Assembly: GCA_017533915.1 (NCBI GenBank)
Contig: JAFWHX010000001.1
Span: forward strand, 1 to 64,000
Direction of reading: 5' to 3'
Source: Eubacterium sp.
Lineage (GTDB): Bacteria; Bacillota; Clostridia; Peptostreptococcales; Anaerovoracaceae
DNA length: 64,000 nt
In this document: in pieces, positions 16,577 to 25,601 of the stretch
Position numbering within the stretch: the first letter of the stretch is position 1
Layout of the letters: the number at the start of each line of letters is the position of its first letter
Notes under the pieces: model-generated
What the model was told of the DNA's origin: nothing
The model's input: the letters and a program-made list of their open reading frames with translations, nothing else
Databases searched by the model: none
Made by a program: the position numbers and the translations under genes

Positions 16577-17900
16577 CAATATGAGAAAGGTCCCCAGGCG
16601 GATAGCACAGACTGTGCTGAACTCACTGAAAGGCGGCGTGGTGCCGAGGACAGGGCTGCCTTACATCACCGTCGGACGGAAAAACGAGATCGAAGCGCTG
16701 CTTCGCGATGTGGACATAATCAGCGAGGGCGGCGCGTCGTTCAGATTCATCGTGGGAAGATACGGCGCAGGGAAAAGCTTTCTGATCCAGGCGATCAGAA
16801 ACTATGTCATGGACAAAGGCTTTATCGTCTGCGACGCCGACCTTTCACCGGAGAGGCGCCTTCAGGGGACGCACGGACAGGGCCTCGCGACCTACCGCGA
16901 GCTCATCAGCAATCTCGCGACGAAGACCAGACCAGAAGGCGGCGCGCTGACGCTGATACTTGACAGATGGATAAACGCGGTACAGACAGACGCGCTTAAG
17001 GAAACAGGGCTCACGCCCGGCGATCCCGCGCTGGCAGAAGCCGTGGACAGGAAGATCTACGATATAACTTCACAGATAAGCGAGCTCGTTCACGGATTTG
17101 AATTCGCACATCTGCTGTCGCTGTACTACCATGCGTATCTTGACGGAAATGACGAAGTCAAAGCCCAGGTGATCCGCTGGTTCAGAGGCGAATACACGCT
17201 GAAGCGCGAAGCAAAAGAAGCGCTTGGCGTGAACATTATAATATCGGACGACGACTGGTATGACTACCTTAAACTCTTCGCAGTATTCTTCCGGCTTGCG
17301 GGCTATGCAGGAATGATGATCATGATCGACGAACTGGTAAACATATATAAGATACCTAATTCGATCACCAGACAGTACAACTACGAAAAGATGCTCACCA
17401 TGTATAACGATGCTCTTCAGGGAAAAGCCAGGTATCTCGGCATCATAATGGGGGCGACTCCACAGACGCTGGAAGACAGGCGCCGCGGTATATACAGCTA
17501 TGAAGCCCTGAAGTCGAGGCTTGCAAAAGGCAGGTTCTCCCGGCCGGGAGCGCGCGACATGCTCGCCCCGGTGATCAGGCTGGATCCGCTGACACCGGAG
17601 GAGATGCTCGTGCTCGCGGAGAAGCTCTCCGACATGCACGCCGGACTTTACGGCTATGAGCCTGTGCTCACGACAGAGGATCTCTCCACATTCATCAAGA
17701 TCGAATATGAGCGGGTCGGCGCAGATCAGAACATCACGCCAAGAGAGATCATCCGGGACTTCATAGAGCTGCTCGACCTGCTCTATCAGCAGCCCGGCAT
17801 GACAGTTGCTGAGCTTCTCGCCTCAGACGCTTTCACATATACGAAGTCTGAAGCGGTATCAGATATAACAGACGAGGCATTTGCGGAGTTTACGATATGA
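16569..17900 (+). CDS. BrxD-like P-loop ATPase (DUF2791 family)
   Basis: A 443-residue ATPase. Walker A is GRYGAGKS (63-70), followed by the family stretch DADLSPERRLQGTHGQGLATY (read here as DADLSPERRL and QGTHGQGLATY). The Walker B-like MIMIDELVNIYK lies near 252. This family includes the BrxD protein of BREX phage-defence loci. No pglX methyltransferase or pglZ phosphatase is nearby, so this is not a standard BREX locus. Start and end both overlap neighbouring genes (8 and 4 bases), so the three proteins are probably made together and act as one complex. Confidence 0.85.
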   Translation: MSDNMRKVPRRIAQTVLNSLKGGVVPRTGLPYITVGRKNEIEALLRDVDIISEGGASFRFIVGRYGAGKSFLIQAIRNYVMDKGFIVCDADLSPERRLQGTHGQGLATYRELISNLATKTRPEGGALTLILDRWINAVQTDALKETGLTPGDPALAEAVDRKIYDITSQISELVHGFEFAHLLSLYYHAYLDGNDEVKAQVIRWFRGEYTLKREAKEALGVNIIISDDDWYDYLKLFAVFFRLAGYAGMMIMIDELVNIYKIPNSITRQYNYEKMLTMYNDALQGKARYLGIIMGATPQTLEDRRRGIYSYEALKSRLAKGRFSRPGARDMLAPVIRLDPLTPEEMLVLAEKLSDMHAGLYGYEPVLTTEDLSTFIKIEYERVGADQNITPREIIRDFIELLDLLYQQPGMTVAELLASDAFTYTKSEAVSDITDEAFAEFTI

Positions 17901-20164
17901 ACGCATTCTACAGATATTCACCTTTTATACAGGATTACATATATCAGTCGGGCTGGAACAAGCTTCGTGCCGTGCAGGACGCGGCTGCGGATGCTATCTT
18001 CGGTACAGACGACAACGTGCTTCTTACGGCTTCGACCGCATCGGGGAAGACTGAAGCTGCGTTCTTCCCGATCCTTACACTGCTGGATGAAGATCCGCCT
18101 GAGTCAGTCGGCGTGCTGTACATAGCGCCGCTCAAGGCTTTGATAAACGACCAGTTCGGAAGGCTTAGCGAACTCTGCCGGGACGCCGGTATCCCTGTCA
18201 CAAGATGGCATGGAGACGCGCCTGATTCAGGGAAGAGACGTCTTATCAGAAAACCGCGCGGCGTGCTTCAGATCACGCCGGAATCACTTGAATCTCTCCT
18301 GATCAACAAGCACATGGAGATCCCGACGATGTTCTCTGATCTGAGGTTTATCGTGATAGATGAGATCCATTCGCTCCTCAGAGCTGACCGCGGCGGCCAG
18401 ACCTTCTGCCTTATTGAAAGACTCTGCCGCCTGGCAGAGTGCGACCCAAGAAGGATCGGCCTCTCCGCAACGATCGGAGAACCTGAAGCCGCCGGGAGAT
18501 TCCTTGCCGCCGGGAGCGGCAGAAAGACGATAATACCAGAATTTGACGGAGAAAAAGAGGTATGGCGTCTTTCGATGGAACACTTCTTCAACACGTTCCC
18601 TCAGGCAGGAGATTTTGATGATGACCCGGATAACGACAATATGAACGGGCACCTTGCATCTATAGAGGAGCCGTCTGACACTGCGCCAAAAGCAGCTGAC
18701 CCCGGCGTTGGCTACATCTTTGAGCACACAAAAGGCAGAAAATGCCTGGTGTTCACCAACTCCCGGGAGGAGTGTGAGACTGTATGCCAGTCTCTTAGGC
18801 AGTACTGCGAGGCGAACCGCGAGCCGGACAGATTCCTGATACATCACGGCAATCTCTCTGCTTCATACAGAGAGAGCGCCGAGGAGGACATGAAGGATGA
18901 CGATTCCACAAAGTCCGTCTGCGCTACCGCGACTTTGGAGCTCGGCATAGATATCGGAAGGCTTGAGCGCGCGTTCCAGATAGACGCGCCGTTCACAGTC
19001 TCCGGATTCCTGCAGCGTATGGGCCGCACCGGAAGGCGCGGGGATCCTGAGGAGATGTGGTTCGTGATGCGTGAAGATCATCCTGAGTCCAGAGATCTGC
19101 TTCCGGTCCTGATCCCCTGGTATCTTCTGCAGGGTATCGCCATCATTCAACTGTACATAGAAGAGAAATTCGTAGAGCCGCCGCTAAAAGGGAAGCTTCC
19201 TTACAGCCTGCTCTACCACCAGACGATGAGCACTCTTGCGTCATCAGGTGAAATGACGCCCGGCGAGCTGGCATCGAGAGTCCTCACTCTGACGCCTTTC
19301 AGCAGGATCACTCAGGACGATTACCGTATACTTCTTAAGCATCTTCTGGAGACAGATCATATCAACAGGACTGAAAACGGAGGCCTTATCGTCGGGCTTA
19401 CGGGCGAACGGATCGTAAATAACTACAAGTTTTACGCCGTGTTCCAGGAGAGCATCGAATACTCTGTACGCGCAGGGTCTGAAGAGCTTGGAACCATCGT
19501 AAAACCGCCTCCTGTCGGAGACAAGATCGCAATAGCAGGCCGGGTGTGGGTAGTTAATGAGATCGACCACAAGAGGAAAGAAGTGTACTGCACGCTCGTA
19601 AAGGGTAATATCCCTGCGTACTTTGGCGACGTCCCGGGAGATATCCATACCAGGATACTCGAGCGTATGTACCAGGTGCTTCTGGAGGACTCAGATTACC
19701 CGTATCTCCTGAAGCATGCCGCTGCAAGACTTGCCGAAGCCCGCGCCACATTCAGGAAATCCGGGATGCCGACACATCCGCTGATCCATCTCGGCGGGAA
19801 GATGTGGGTCCTTTTCCCGTGGCTTGGGACATATCAGTTCCTCGCGCTCGAGAGATTCCTGAAGCGCCGCTGCGGTACAAGGCTCGGCTTAAAGGGACTG
19901 GATCCCGCGAGGCCTTATTATATTCAGTTCACAATGCAGGTGAGTGAAGAAGACTTTTTCAGGATCGTAAAAGAAGAAGCCCAGGTCGACTTTGATCCCA
20001 TGGATCTTGTCTACCCAGGTGAAGTTCCTGTGTTTGAAAAATATGATGAATATGTGCCGGAAGAACTTGTCCGTAAAGGATTCGCCTATGGTGTTCTGGA
20101 CATAGATGGTATGAAGAAAAGAGTCCTCAGTTGGTCTCCTTCTTGTCCATTATTACAACAGTAA
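17897..20164 (+). CDS. Lhr/BrxHI-like DEAD/DEAH-box helicase
   Basis: A 755-residue superfamily 2 helicase. Motif I is TASTASGKTEAA (about residue 49), motif II VIDEIHSLL, motif III GLSATIG and motif VI QRMGRTGRRGD. A long C-terminal region resembles Lhr-core/BrxHI proteins and is expected to bind nucleic acid. It translocates on DNA or RNA using ATP. It starts with an ATGA overlap on the ATPase gene. Its last 38 bases overlap the convergent symporter gene, so the two messages would be complementary at their 3' ends. It is the third member of the TerB-N/ATPase/helicase unit. Confidence 0.87.
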   Translation: MNAFYRYSPFIQDYIYQSGWNKLRAVQDAAADAIFGTDDNVLLTASTASGKTEAAFFPILTLLDEDPPESVGVLYIAPLKALINDQFGRLSELCRDAGIPVTRWHGDAPDSGKRRLIRKPRGVLQITPESLESLLINKHMEIPTMFSDLRFIVIDEIHSLLRADRGGQTFCLIERLCRLAECDPRRIGLSATIGEPEAAGRFLAAGSGRKTIIPEFDGEKEVWRLSMEHFFNTFPQAGDFDDDPDNDNMNGHLASIEEPSDTAPKAADPGVGYIFEHTKGRKCLVFTNSREECETVCQSLRQYCEANREPDRFLIHHGNLSASYRESAEEDMKDDDSTKSVCATATLELGIDIGRLERAFQIDAPFTVSGFLQRMGRTGRRGDPEEMWFVMREDHPESRDLLPVLIPWYLLQGIAIIQLYIEEKFVEPPLKGKLPYSLLYHQTMSTLASSGEMTPGELASRVLTLTPFSRITQDDYRILLKHLLETDHINRTENGGLIVGLTGERIVNNYKFYAVFQESIEYSVRAGSEELGTIVKPPPVGDKIAIAGRVWVVNEIDHKRKEVYCTLVKGNIPAYFGDVPGDIHTRILERMYQVLLEDSDYPYLLKHAAARLAEARATFRKSGMPTHPLIHLGGKMWVLFPWLGTYQFLALERFLKRRCGTRLGLKGLDPARPYYIQFTMQVSEEDFFRIVKEEAQVDFDPMDLVYPGEVPVFEKYDEYVPEELVRKGFAYGVLDIDGMKKRVLSWSPSCPLLQQ

Positions 20165-21710
20165 CTATATCGCCGATGATATTTATGATGTTGAGCATCG
20201 TGCCGAACAGTACTTCGCACAGGATGGCCACCGGAAGCAGATCATCTATGTTTAGGTAATTCATCAGAATGATGAGTCCGATAAGAACTGATCCCGGCTG
20301 ATTCGGCGCGCCGAGCGACAGGAACAGCACGAGAACTGCCACCGCTGCGACATTGATCGGAGAGAATGGCGTACTGCTCAGCATCATTATAAGGATCGTT
20401 ATCAGCGTCAGGACATAGCAGTTTCCGTCCAGATTGATCTGAGCAAGTACCGGAAGGCGCTGCTCCAGGCTTTTCCTGTTGATCCTGAAGTTCCTGACAC
20501 AGTATCTGATATTGAACGGGACTGCGTCTATCGCTGAGTTGATCTCTACATTTTCAGGGATAAGGCCTTTGATCTTATCGACAAACGGGCGGATCGCGAT
20601 CTTCCCTGTCTTCAGCCGCACGGCATAGAACAAAGCCATTACAGACAGGCTCAGGACGACAAATAATATAAATCCCAGTATATACAGGAGAACCGAAGCG
20701 CCTTTGCTCAGCAGGATATCAACGAATGACGCATAAGTAAATATCGGCAGTGAGAACATGATTAGCGTGAGCATGCTGGAAAATAAAGTGTAGCAGGCAT
20801 CTGTCGCTTTCTTCATCGAATCGAAATATTTCCCGGACGAACAGAATGCGTATGTCGTGATAAGCGCCACTATGATCATCGGGAATGGAGATATCGTCTG
20901 AAATACAGACAGGATGTCGACCGGCATTAAAGAATATATCATTTCAGCAAACGGCGTGCTGCCGAGATCAACGATCTCATATTCACGCAGTATAGTGATC
21001 CTGTATCTGAGAAACGCTGCAGCAGGCAGGCTCACCATCAGTGCCAGCACGATGGAGATCAATGATGTGATCAGCGTCTGCACCTGCAGTTTTCTGGTGC
21101 CTGACACGCTTGAAGAAACAATATACGTATCTGTCAGATTCTTGAGAAGTGAAAAGAAAGTCACCGGTCCCGCGATCATGAGCATCGCACGCGCAAACAG
21201 GATCTCAAACGGTTTTACGAAGTTAGTCGCAAGGTATGTCTCCGTCTGCGCGTCTGTGGCGAAATGGATCAGCGCATAAGTAATGACCGCGAGAAAGACC
21301 GCTGCAACGCATGAGACGACTTCGCGCTTCGGGCTTCTTTTTACCGAAATGCTGATATTGTTATATGCAGAGTGATATGTGCAGTCTATCCTGTCTGCAT
21401 ACGCCCTCAGGATCCTCTGCTCCGGTGTCAGTTCGATCGCAGTCTCATCCGCGCGGATAAAAGGTTCTCCAAGATATCCGAATCTTATTCTGATGTTGCC
21501 GAAGCTGTCCAGACCGGTGATGCGTATAACGGTATCGTCCCCGGCCTGTTCTGTTATATCATGGTAAAGCGCCTCAAAAACAAGCATCACTTCATTGTTG
21601 ACCGCCTTTGTGATGCCGTTCCTCTTAAGAAGGCTGTCAACGAATTCGCGCGCTTTCTCATATGCTTCTGGAGAAGCCTTGATCTCAATTGATTCCGGAT
21701 TATCTTTCAT
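20127..21710 (-). CDS. dicarboxylate/amino acid:cation symporter with N-terminal ATPase-like domain
   Basis: A 527-residue fusion. Residues 1-125 resemble an anti-sigma-type histidine-kinase-like ATPase fold (NEVMLVFEALYHDI near 38, GYLGEPF, and NNISISVKRS at the end). The rest is a DAACS (GltP/glutamate-aspartate) symporter with about eight membrane segments and the late LSLGAPNQPGSVL stretch. It should import glutamate or a C4-dicarboxylate with Na+ or H+. The N-terminal domain may sense nucleotide or bind a partner. The complete GHKL motif set is not obvious, so ATP binding is uncertain. It overlaps the upstream GTPase gene by four bases. Confidence 0.78.
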   Translation of the reverse strand: MKDNPESIEIKASPEAYEKAREFVDSLLKRNGITKAVNNEVMLVFEALYHDITEQAGDDTVIRITGLDSFGNIRIRFGYLGEPFIRADETAIELTPEQRILRAYADRIDCTYHSAYNNISISVKRSPKREVVSCVAAVFLAVITYALIHFATDAQTETYLATNFVKPFEILFARAMLMIAGPVTFFSLLKNLTDTYIVSSSVSGTRKLQVQTLITSLISIVLALMVSLPAAAFLRYRITILREYEIVDLGSTPFAEMIYSLMPVDILSVFQTISPFPMIIVALITTYAFCSSGKYFDSMKKATDACYTLFSSMLTLIMFSLPIFTYASFVDILLSKGASVLLYILGFILFVVLSLSVMALFYAVRLKTGKIAIRPFVDKIKGLIPENVEINSAIDAVPFNIRYCVRNFRINRKSLEQRLPVLAQINLDGNCYVLTLITILIMMLSSTPFSPINVAAVAVLVLFLSLGAPNQPGSVLIGLIILMNYLNIDDLLPVAILCEVLFGTMLNIINIIGDIVTVVIMDKKETN

Positions 21711-22738
21711 TTACTCTGATCGTCCATATTCTGACGCCTGCCGTCCAGTATAAGATCTTTCGGCGGCTGTGCCGGGCTCACACTCTCTGCTGAGAGCTTT
21801 ATTTTTCTCTGTCCGTAACTTTCGTTCACCACCCGGGCAAGAGCATCGACAGTGACCCAGCTTCCATCCGGCAGATCTGACTCGTCTATACTTTCTGCGC
21901 CGCGAGCATGCTCAACATTTTCTATATCGAATGCCATGAACTGGAGATCTGCCATACAGCATGTCATGACGACTCTCCCGCAGCTATACAGGCTGCCTTC
22001 CTTTCTGCGGAGCTCCAACGGATCCCTGAAGCTGATCTTCTTTCCATCATAATGCTCCGGATGATCGAGCGCGTCAAGCCAGAGCGGAAGAAATCTGCTT
22101 TCATTTATCATTATCTCGCTGTCCTCAAGCGTAAACGGCAGAAACATATCGAAGGCTCTTTCATGATAACCCATCGGGTCCTGCCTGAGGTACGACGCCT
22201 TCGGATTCATCAGGCGGAATGCCTGGCTGTACGGGGCCAGCAGATCGGCGGACGGGCATCCCCTGAACGTGATCTGATTCGACTCCGATACCATCTGCTT
22301 CATCATCTGCATGAAATTGACGTAATATACCGGCATGGTTGTCCAGTCGATCAGCGCCGCTGCGAAAGTCACCCTCATGCATTCCGGAAGCATACTTCTC
22401 AGGTCCTGCATCATGGTGTTCATCTCCACATAGATGCGGTCCGGCTGATACTCTTCGATACTTTTCGAGCAGAATCTCTTCACCAGTACGTCTGTTCCGC
22501 CTGAACCTCCGTCCTCTCCGGCCATTGCTTCTTCATCAAAATACAAAACAGCCGAATTCTTTTCTGCCAGCGCTTTGTCGTCGTACTCCTCTTCACCCTG
22601 CTCAAAGCAGATGATCAGGGTCTTTCCGCGCTTATAGAACAGGTCATCCCTGATAGCTTCCTTTATATACGTGGTCTTCCCGGCGTCGAGGAATCCATAT
22701 ACAAGTCTGGTGTCGATCTCTTTCATATGATCTGTCAT
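21707..22738 (-). CDS. CobW-like P-loop GTPase with a YcgQ-type (TIGR03943) C-terminal region
   Basis: A 343-residue protein opening with a P-loop YGFLDAGKTTYI (Walker A near residue 15), as in COG0523/CobW metallochaperone GTPases. An NxxD-type base-recognition motif is not evident. The C-terminal third (about 245-310, with GRVVMTCCMADLQFMAF) resembles the C-terminal domain of YcgQ/TIGR03943 proteins, which are associated with metal-related permeases. It is cotranscribed with the symporter (4-base overlap). A role in metal or transporter maturation is speculative; the GTPase fold is clear, the C-terminal match moderate. Confidence 0.65.
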   Translation of the reverse strand: MTDHMKEIDTRLVYGFLDAGKTTYIKEAIRDDLFYKRGKTLIICFEQGEEEYDDKALAEKNSAVLYFDEEAMAGEDGGSGGTDVLVKRFCSKSIEEYQPDRIYVEMNTMMQDLRSMLPECMRVTFAAALIDWTTMPVYYVNFMQMMKQMVSESNQITFRGCPSADLLAPYSQAFRLMNPKASYLRQDPMGYHERAFDMFLPFTLEDSEIMINESRFLPLWLDALDHPEHYDGKKISFRDPLELRRKEGSLYSCGRVVMTCCMADLQFMAFDIENVEHARGAESIDESDLPDGSWVTVDALARVVNESYGQRKIKLSAESVSPAQPPKDLILDGRRQNMDDQSK

Positions 22739-22781
22739 GGCCTCTGTCCAAACATCTTATACGTTGAAAACACTTGTAAAA

Positions 22782-22809
22782 CAGCCCCATCGCCAATTTA
22801 CGATGGGGC
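22782..22809 (-). terminator. terminator of the alcohol dehydrogenase gene
   Basis: GCCCCATCG (22784-22792) and CGATGGGGC (22801-22809) form a perfect 9-bp stem with an 8-base loop. On the minus strand it is followed by TGTTTTACA, a short U-run. Confidence 0.75.
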
Positions 22810-22859
22810 CTGCTTTATCGACTGCTTATCTGGTTTTGATCTCCCGATCGGATCATCTG

Positions 22860-23813
22860 CTAGTCGTCATATACGCATGCAAGACGTCCGCTGACCTTGC
22901 CCTCACGAAGCTGGTCGATGCCGTCTGCGATCTCTTCGAACTTGCATGTGTGAAGCTCTGGATCAAGCTTTCCGCTTGCCAGAAGATCGAGAACGTCCTT
23001 AAGGTCGTCTGTCGTGCTTCCCATGGATCCCTGGAATGTCAGCTCTTTGAAGATCATGGAGTATGAGTAGATAGTAGCTGTATCGCTTGCCATACCTACG
23101 AGGACGACTTTACCGCGAGGCTTTACTGCCTTCAGTGCATCGTCTGTAGTTGTTCCTGCACCTGCGTAGTCAACGATAACGTCAAGGTTCTTGTCTGCGA
23201 ACTCTGTGATATTTGACTTGACTTCCTTAGCGCCGAGCTTAAGAGCAAGTTCCTGAGCCGATGGCTTTCTTGTCGCTACATAAACTTCGCATCCTTTTGC
23301 TACAGCGATGCTTACTGCGAACTGTCCAAGTCCGCCGACACCGATGATGCCTACTTTTGTGCCTTCTTTAGCTCCGCCTACTGCACAGAGAGCGTGGTAT
23401 GATGTAGCACCTGCGTCTGTAGCAGCAGCTGCCTGATATGGCTCTACTCCTTCTGGAACTTTAACGAGCTGTTCTACAGGAGCTGTTGTCATAGTGCCGT
23501 ATCCGCCGTCTCTTGTATATCCAGGTGTCGTGCCGTCCTTTGCTCCGAGCGGGCATACTGCTACTACGTCGCCTACTTTATAGCCTTCAACGCCTTCGCC
23601 TACCTCTACGATCCTGCCGCATACCTCATGACCCATGATAACAGGTACGTTGAACTGTGGCATCCATGACTCGATGTCCAGAGCGGATACGTCTGAGTGG
23701 CAGAGTCCGCCTGCCAGTGTCTTAAGTACTACATAGCCCGGTTTAGCCGTTGGATCCGGTTTCTCGACGATCTTAAGCGGCTGATGTGTTCCTGTGAATT
23801 CCCAACCTTTCAT
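22860..23813 (-). CDS. zinc-dependent alcohol dehydrogenase family protein lacking the structural zinc lobe
   Basis: A 317-residue medium-chain dehydrogenase. The GLCHSDVSAL and GHEVCG motifs supply catalytic zinc ligands. An NAD(P) Rossmann motif VGIIGVGGLGQFAV lies near 165. The usual four-cysteine structural zinc loop after GDVVAV is missing: that segment reads CPLGAKDGTTPGYTRDGGYG, with one cysteine. The protein is also shorter than the usual 340-350. The substrate is not predictable; an alcohol/aldehyde or hydroxyacyl substrate is possible. It is a single gene with its own promoter and terminator and an AAAGGAGG site upstream. Confidence 0.85.
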   Translation of the reverse strand: MKGWEFTGTHQPLKIVEKPDPTAKPGYVVLKTLAGGLCHSDVSALDIESWMPQFNVPVIMGHEVCGRIVEVGEGVEGYKVGDVVAVCPLGAKDGTTPGYTRDGGYGTMTTAPVEQLVKVPEGVEPYQAAAATDAGATSYHALCAVGGAKEGTKVGIIGVGGLGQFAVSIAVAKGCEVYVATRKPSAQELALKLGAKEVKSNITEFADKNLDVIVDYAGAGTTTDDALKAVKPRGKVVLVGMASDTATIYSYSMIFKELTFQGSMGSTTDDLKDVLDLLASGKLDPELHTCKFEEIADGIDQLREGKVSGRLACVYDD

Positions 23814-23909
23814 ATTGCGTGTTCCTCCTTTACGCGATCTCCGACTTTTTCCACATTACATTAACATCGTGTAATAGTCTTAGAAAATGGAACTGTTATT
23901 TATAAATTA

Positions 23910-23938
23910 ATTATATTACTTTGTTAAAATAAAAACAA
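23910..23938 (-). promoter_or_regulatory. promoter of the alcohol dehydrogenase gene
   Basis: On the minus strand TTGTTT (23938-23933) and TATAAT (23915-23910) are spaced by 17 bases, leaving an untranslated leader of about 90 bases. The surrounding spacer is strongly A+T rich and holds nothing else except the terminator of the symporter gene. Confidence 0.6.
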
Positions 23939-23964
23939 TATATTTACAGACAAAACAGTATTAA

Positions 23965-23993
23965 AAATCCCGGGACCATAACAGCCCCGGGAT
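23965..23993 (-). terminator. terminator of the aromatic operon
   Basis: ATCCCGGG (23967-23974) and CCCGGGAT (23986-23993) form a perfect 8-bp stem. On the minus strand it is followed by TTTTTAATA. It closes the iorA-iorB-paaK-ACT-symporter operon. Confidence 0.85.
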
Positions 23994-24018
23994 CATAACG
24001 ATCGTTATACCGTTCTTA

Positions 24019-25575
24019 TTATTCTGCCTGATCTACATCATCTGACAGAGCTTCTCTCTGGTATACTATGACCTTCTTGTCGTAGCTTGCGAAGGCGGCG
24101 TCAACAAGAGACTGTGAAGGCTTTGATGTGAAGAGCGACACAGCCGGTACTATGACCAGGCCTGCCAGCATGCAGAAAGCTCCCGCGTTGATAGGCGACT
24201 GAAGGAGCACCGGAAAACTCGGGCGGATGAGCATGTTCAGGATCATGAAGACAGTCGCGAAGATGAAGTTCACCCAGCACGCCGCCGCAGTCGTCTTTTT
24301 ATTATACAGACCGTACAGGAACGGAGCGAGGAACGCGCCGGCGAGCGCGCCCCATGACACGCCCATGAGCTGCGCGATGAACGTTACATTCGACTTGTAC
24401 TGGACAAGTGCTATTATCACCGAGATCACGATGAATACCAGGATCAGGGCGCGCATTACCACGAGCTGCTTCTTCTCGTCAAGATCTTTTTTCAGATGAT
24501 CGCGGATCAGGTCGAGCGTAAGTGTCGAGCTCGAAGTGAGCACGAGCGAAGACAGCGTCGACATGGATGCCGAAAGCACAAGCACGACTACTATAGCGAT
24601 CAGAATATCTGGAAGCCCCGAGAGCATCGCGGGAACTACCGAGTCGAATCCGTTTGCCTCTATGTCGATCTGATCCGAGAACAGACGCCCGAATCCACCG
24701 AGGAAATAGCATCCGCCTGCTACAAGAAACGCGAAGAATGTGGATATCACTGTCCCGGTCTCGACCGACTTCTCGCTTCTTATCGCGTAGAACTTCTGCA
24801 CCATCTGCGGAAGTCCCCATGTCCCGAGCGAAGTCAATATCACCACGCCGAGCAGGTTCAGCGGGTCCGGTCCGAAGAACGAAGCGAAAACGCCCGGTGT
24901 TGAAGATATCGTCTCATCTGTCACACGTCCCATTCCGTCGAGTGCCGCCATGAATCCGCCTTTGCTCATGAGGACCGCGGCAACGACCGCGATTATGCCG
25001 ACTATCATGATCATGCCCTGGATGAAGTCATTTATCGCTGTAGCCATATAGCCGCCGGCGATAACATAGATCCCGGTCAGGACCGCCATGGCGATAACAC
25101 AGATACTGTAATCGATGTTGAACGCCATCCCGAACAGACGCGAGAGTCCGTTGTACAGCGACGCCGTATACGGTATCAGGAAAATGAACGTGATGATCGA
25201 TGCCCCGATCTGAAGCGATTTGTTATCAAAACGCTTTCCGAAGAAGTCCGGCATCGTCGCGGAGTCCAGATACTGCGTCATGATACGCGTCCTTCGTCCG
25301 AGGATCCTCCACGCCATGAGCGATCCGATAAGCGCGTTCCCGATCCCGACCCAGGTCGCCGCGATACCGTATTTCCAACCGAACTGGCCGGCATATCCTA
25401 CGAATATTACCGCCGAGAAATACGATGTTCCATAAGCAAAGGCTGTGAGCCACGGGCCAACTGATCTTCCTGCAAGCACGAAGCCGTTCACATCCGTCGC
25501 GTGCCGCCTGCAGTAAAGACCGATGCCGATCATAACGCCAAAGAAGATGACCAGCAATAATAATTTAATAAACAT
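24019..25575 (-). CDS. sodium:solute symporter (SSS family)
   Basis: A 518-residue membrane protein with about 13 hydrophobic segments and SSS-family stretches such as GFVLAGRSVGPWLTAFAYG near 31 and VLILSASMSTLSSLVLTSSS-like sequence near 335. SSS proteins import sugars, amino acids or organic acids with Na+. As the last gene of the iorA-iorB-paaK-ACT operon (26 bases after the ACT gene) its substrate is probably an aromatic amino acid or an aryl acid such as phenylacetate. That is inferred from context only. Confidence 0.85.
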   Translation of the reverse strand: MFIKLLLLVIFFGVMIGIGLYCRRHATDVNGFVLAGRSVGPWLTAFAYGTSYFSAVIFVGYAGQFGWKYGIAATWVGIGNALIGSLMAWRILGRRTRIMTQYLDSATMPDFFGKRFDNKSLQIGASIITFIFLIPYTASLYNGLSRLFGMAFNIDYSICVIAMAVLTGIYVIAGGYMATAINDFIQGMIMIVGIIAVVAAVLMSKGGFMAALDGMGRVTDETISSTPGVFASFFGPDPLNLLGVVILTSLGTWGLPQMVQKFYAIRSEKSVETGTVISTFFAFLVAGGCYFLGGFGRLFSDQIDIEANGFDSVVPAMLSGLPDILIAIVVVLVLSASMSTLSSLVLTSSSTLTLDLIRDHLKKDLDEKKQLVVMRALILVFIVISVIIALVQYKSNVTFIAQLMGVSWGALAGAFLAPFLYGLYNKKTTAAACWVNFIFATVFMILNMLIRPSFPVLLQSPINAGAFCMLAGLVIVPAVSLFTSKPSQSLVDAAFASYDKKVIVYQREALSDDVDQAE

Positions 25576-25601
25576 TCAGCTATTCTCCTCTAAAATCTAT
25601 T

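Noticed and set aside
14978..20164. Complete BREX locus
   Set aside because: No PglX, PglZ, BrxA/B or BrxC genes lie on either side; only the ATPase and helicase families are shared.
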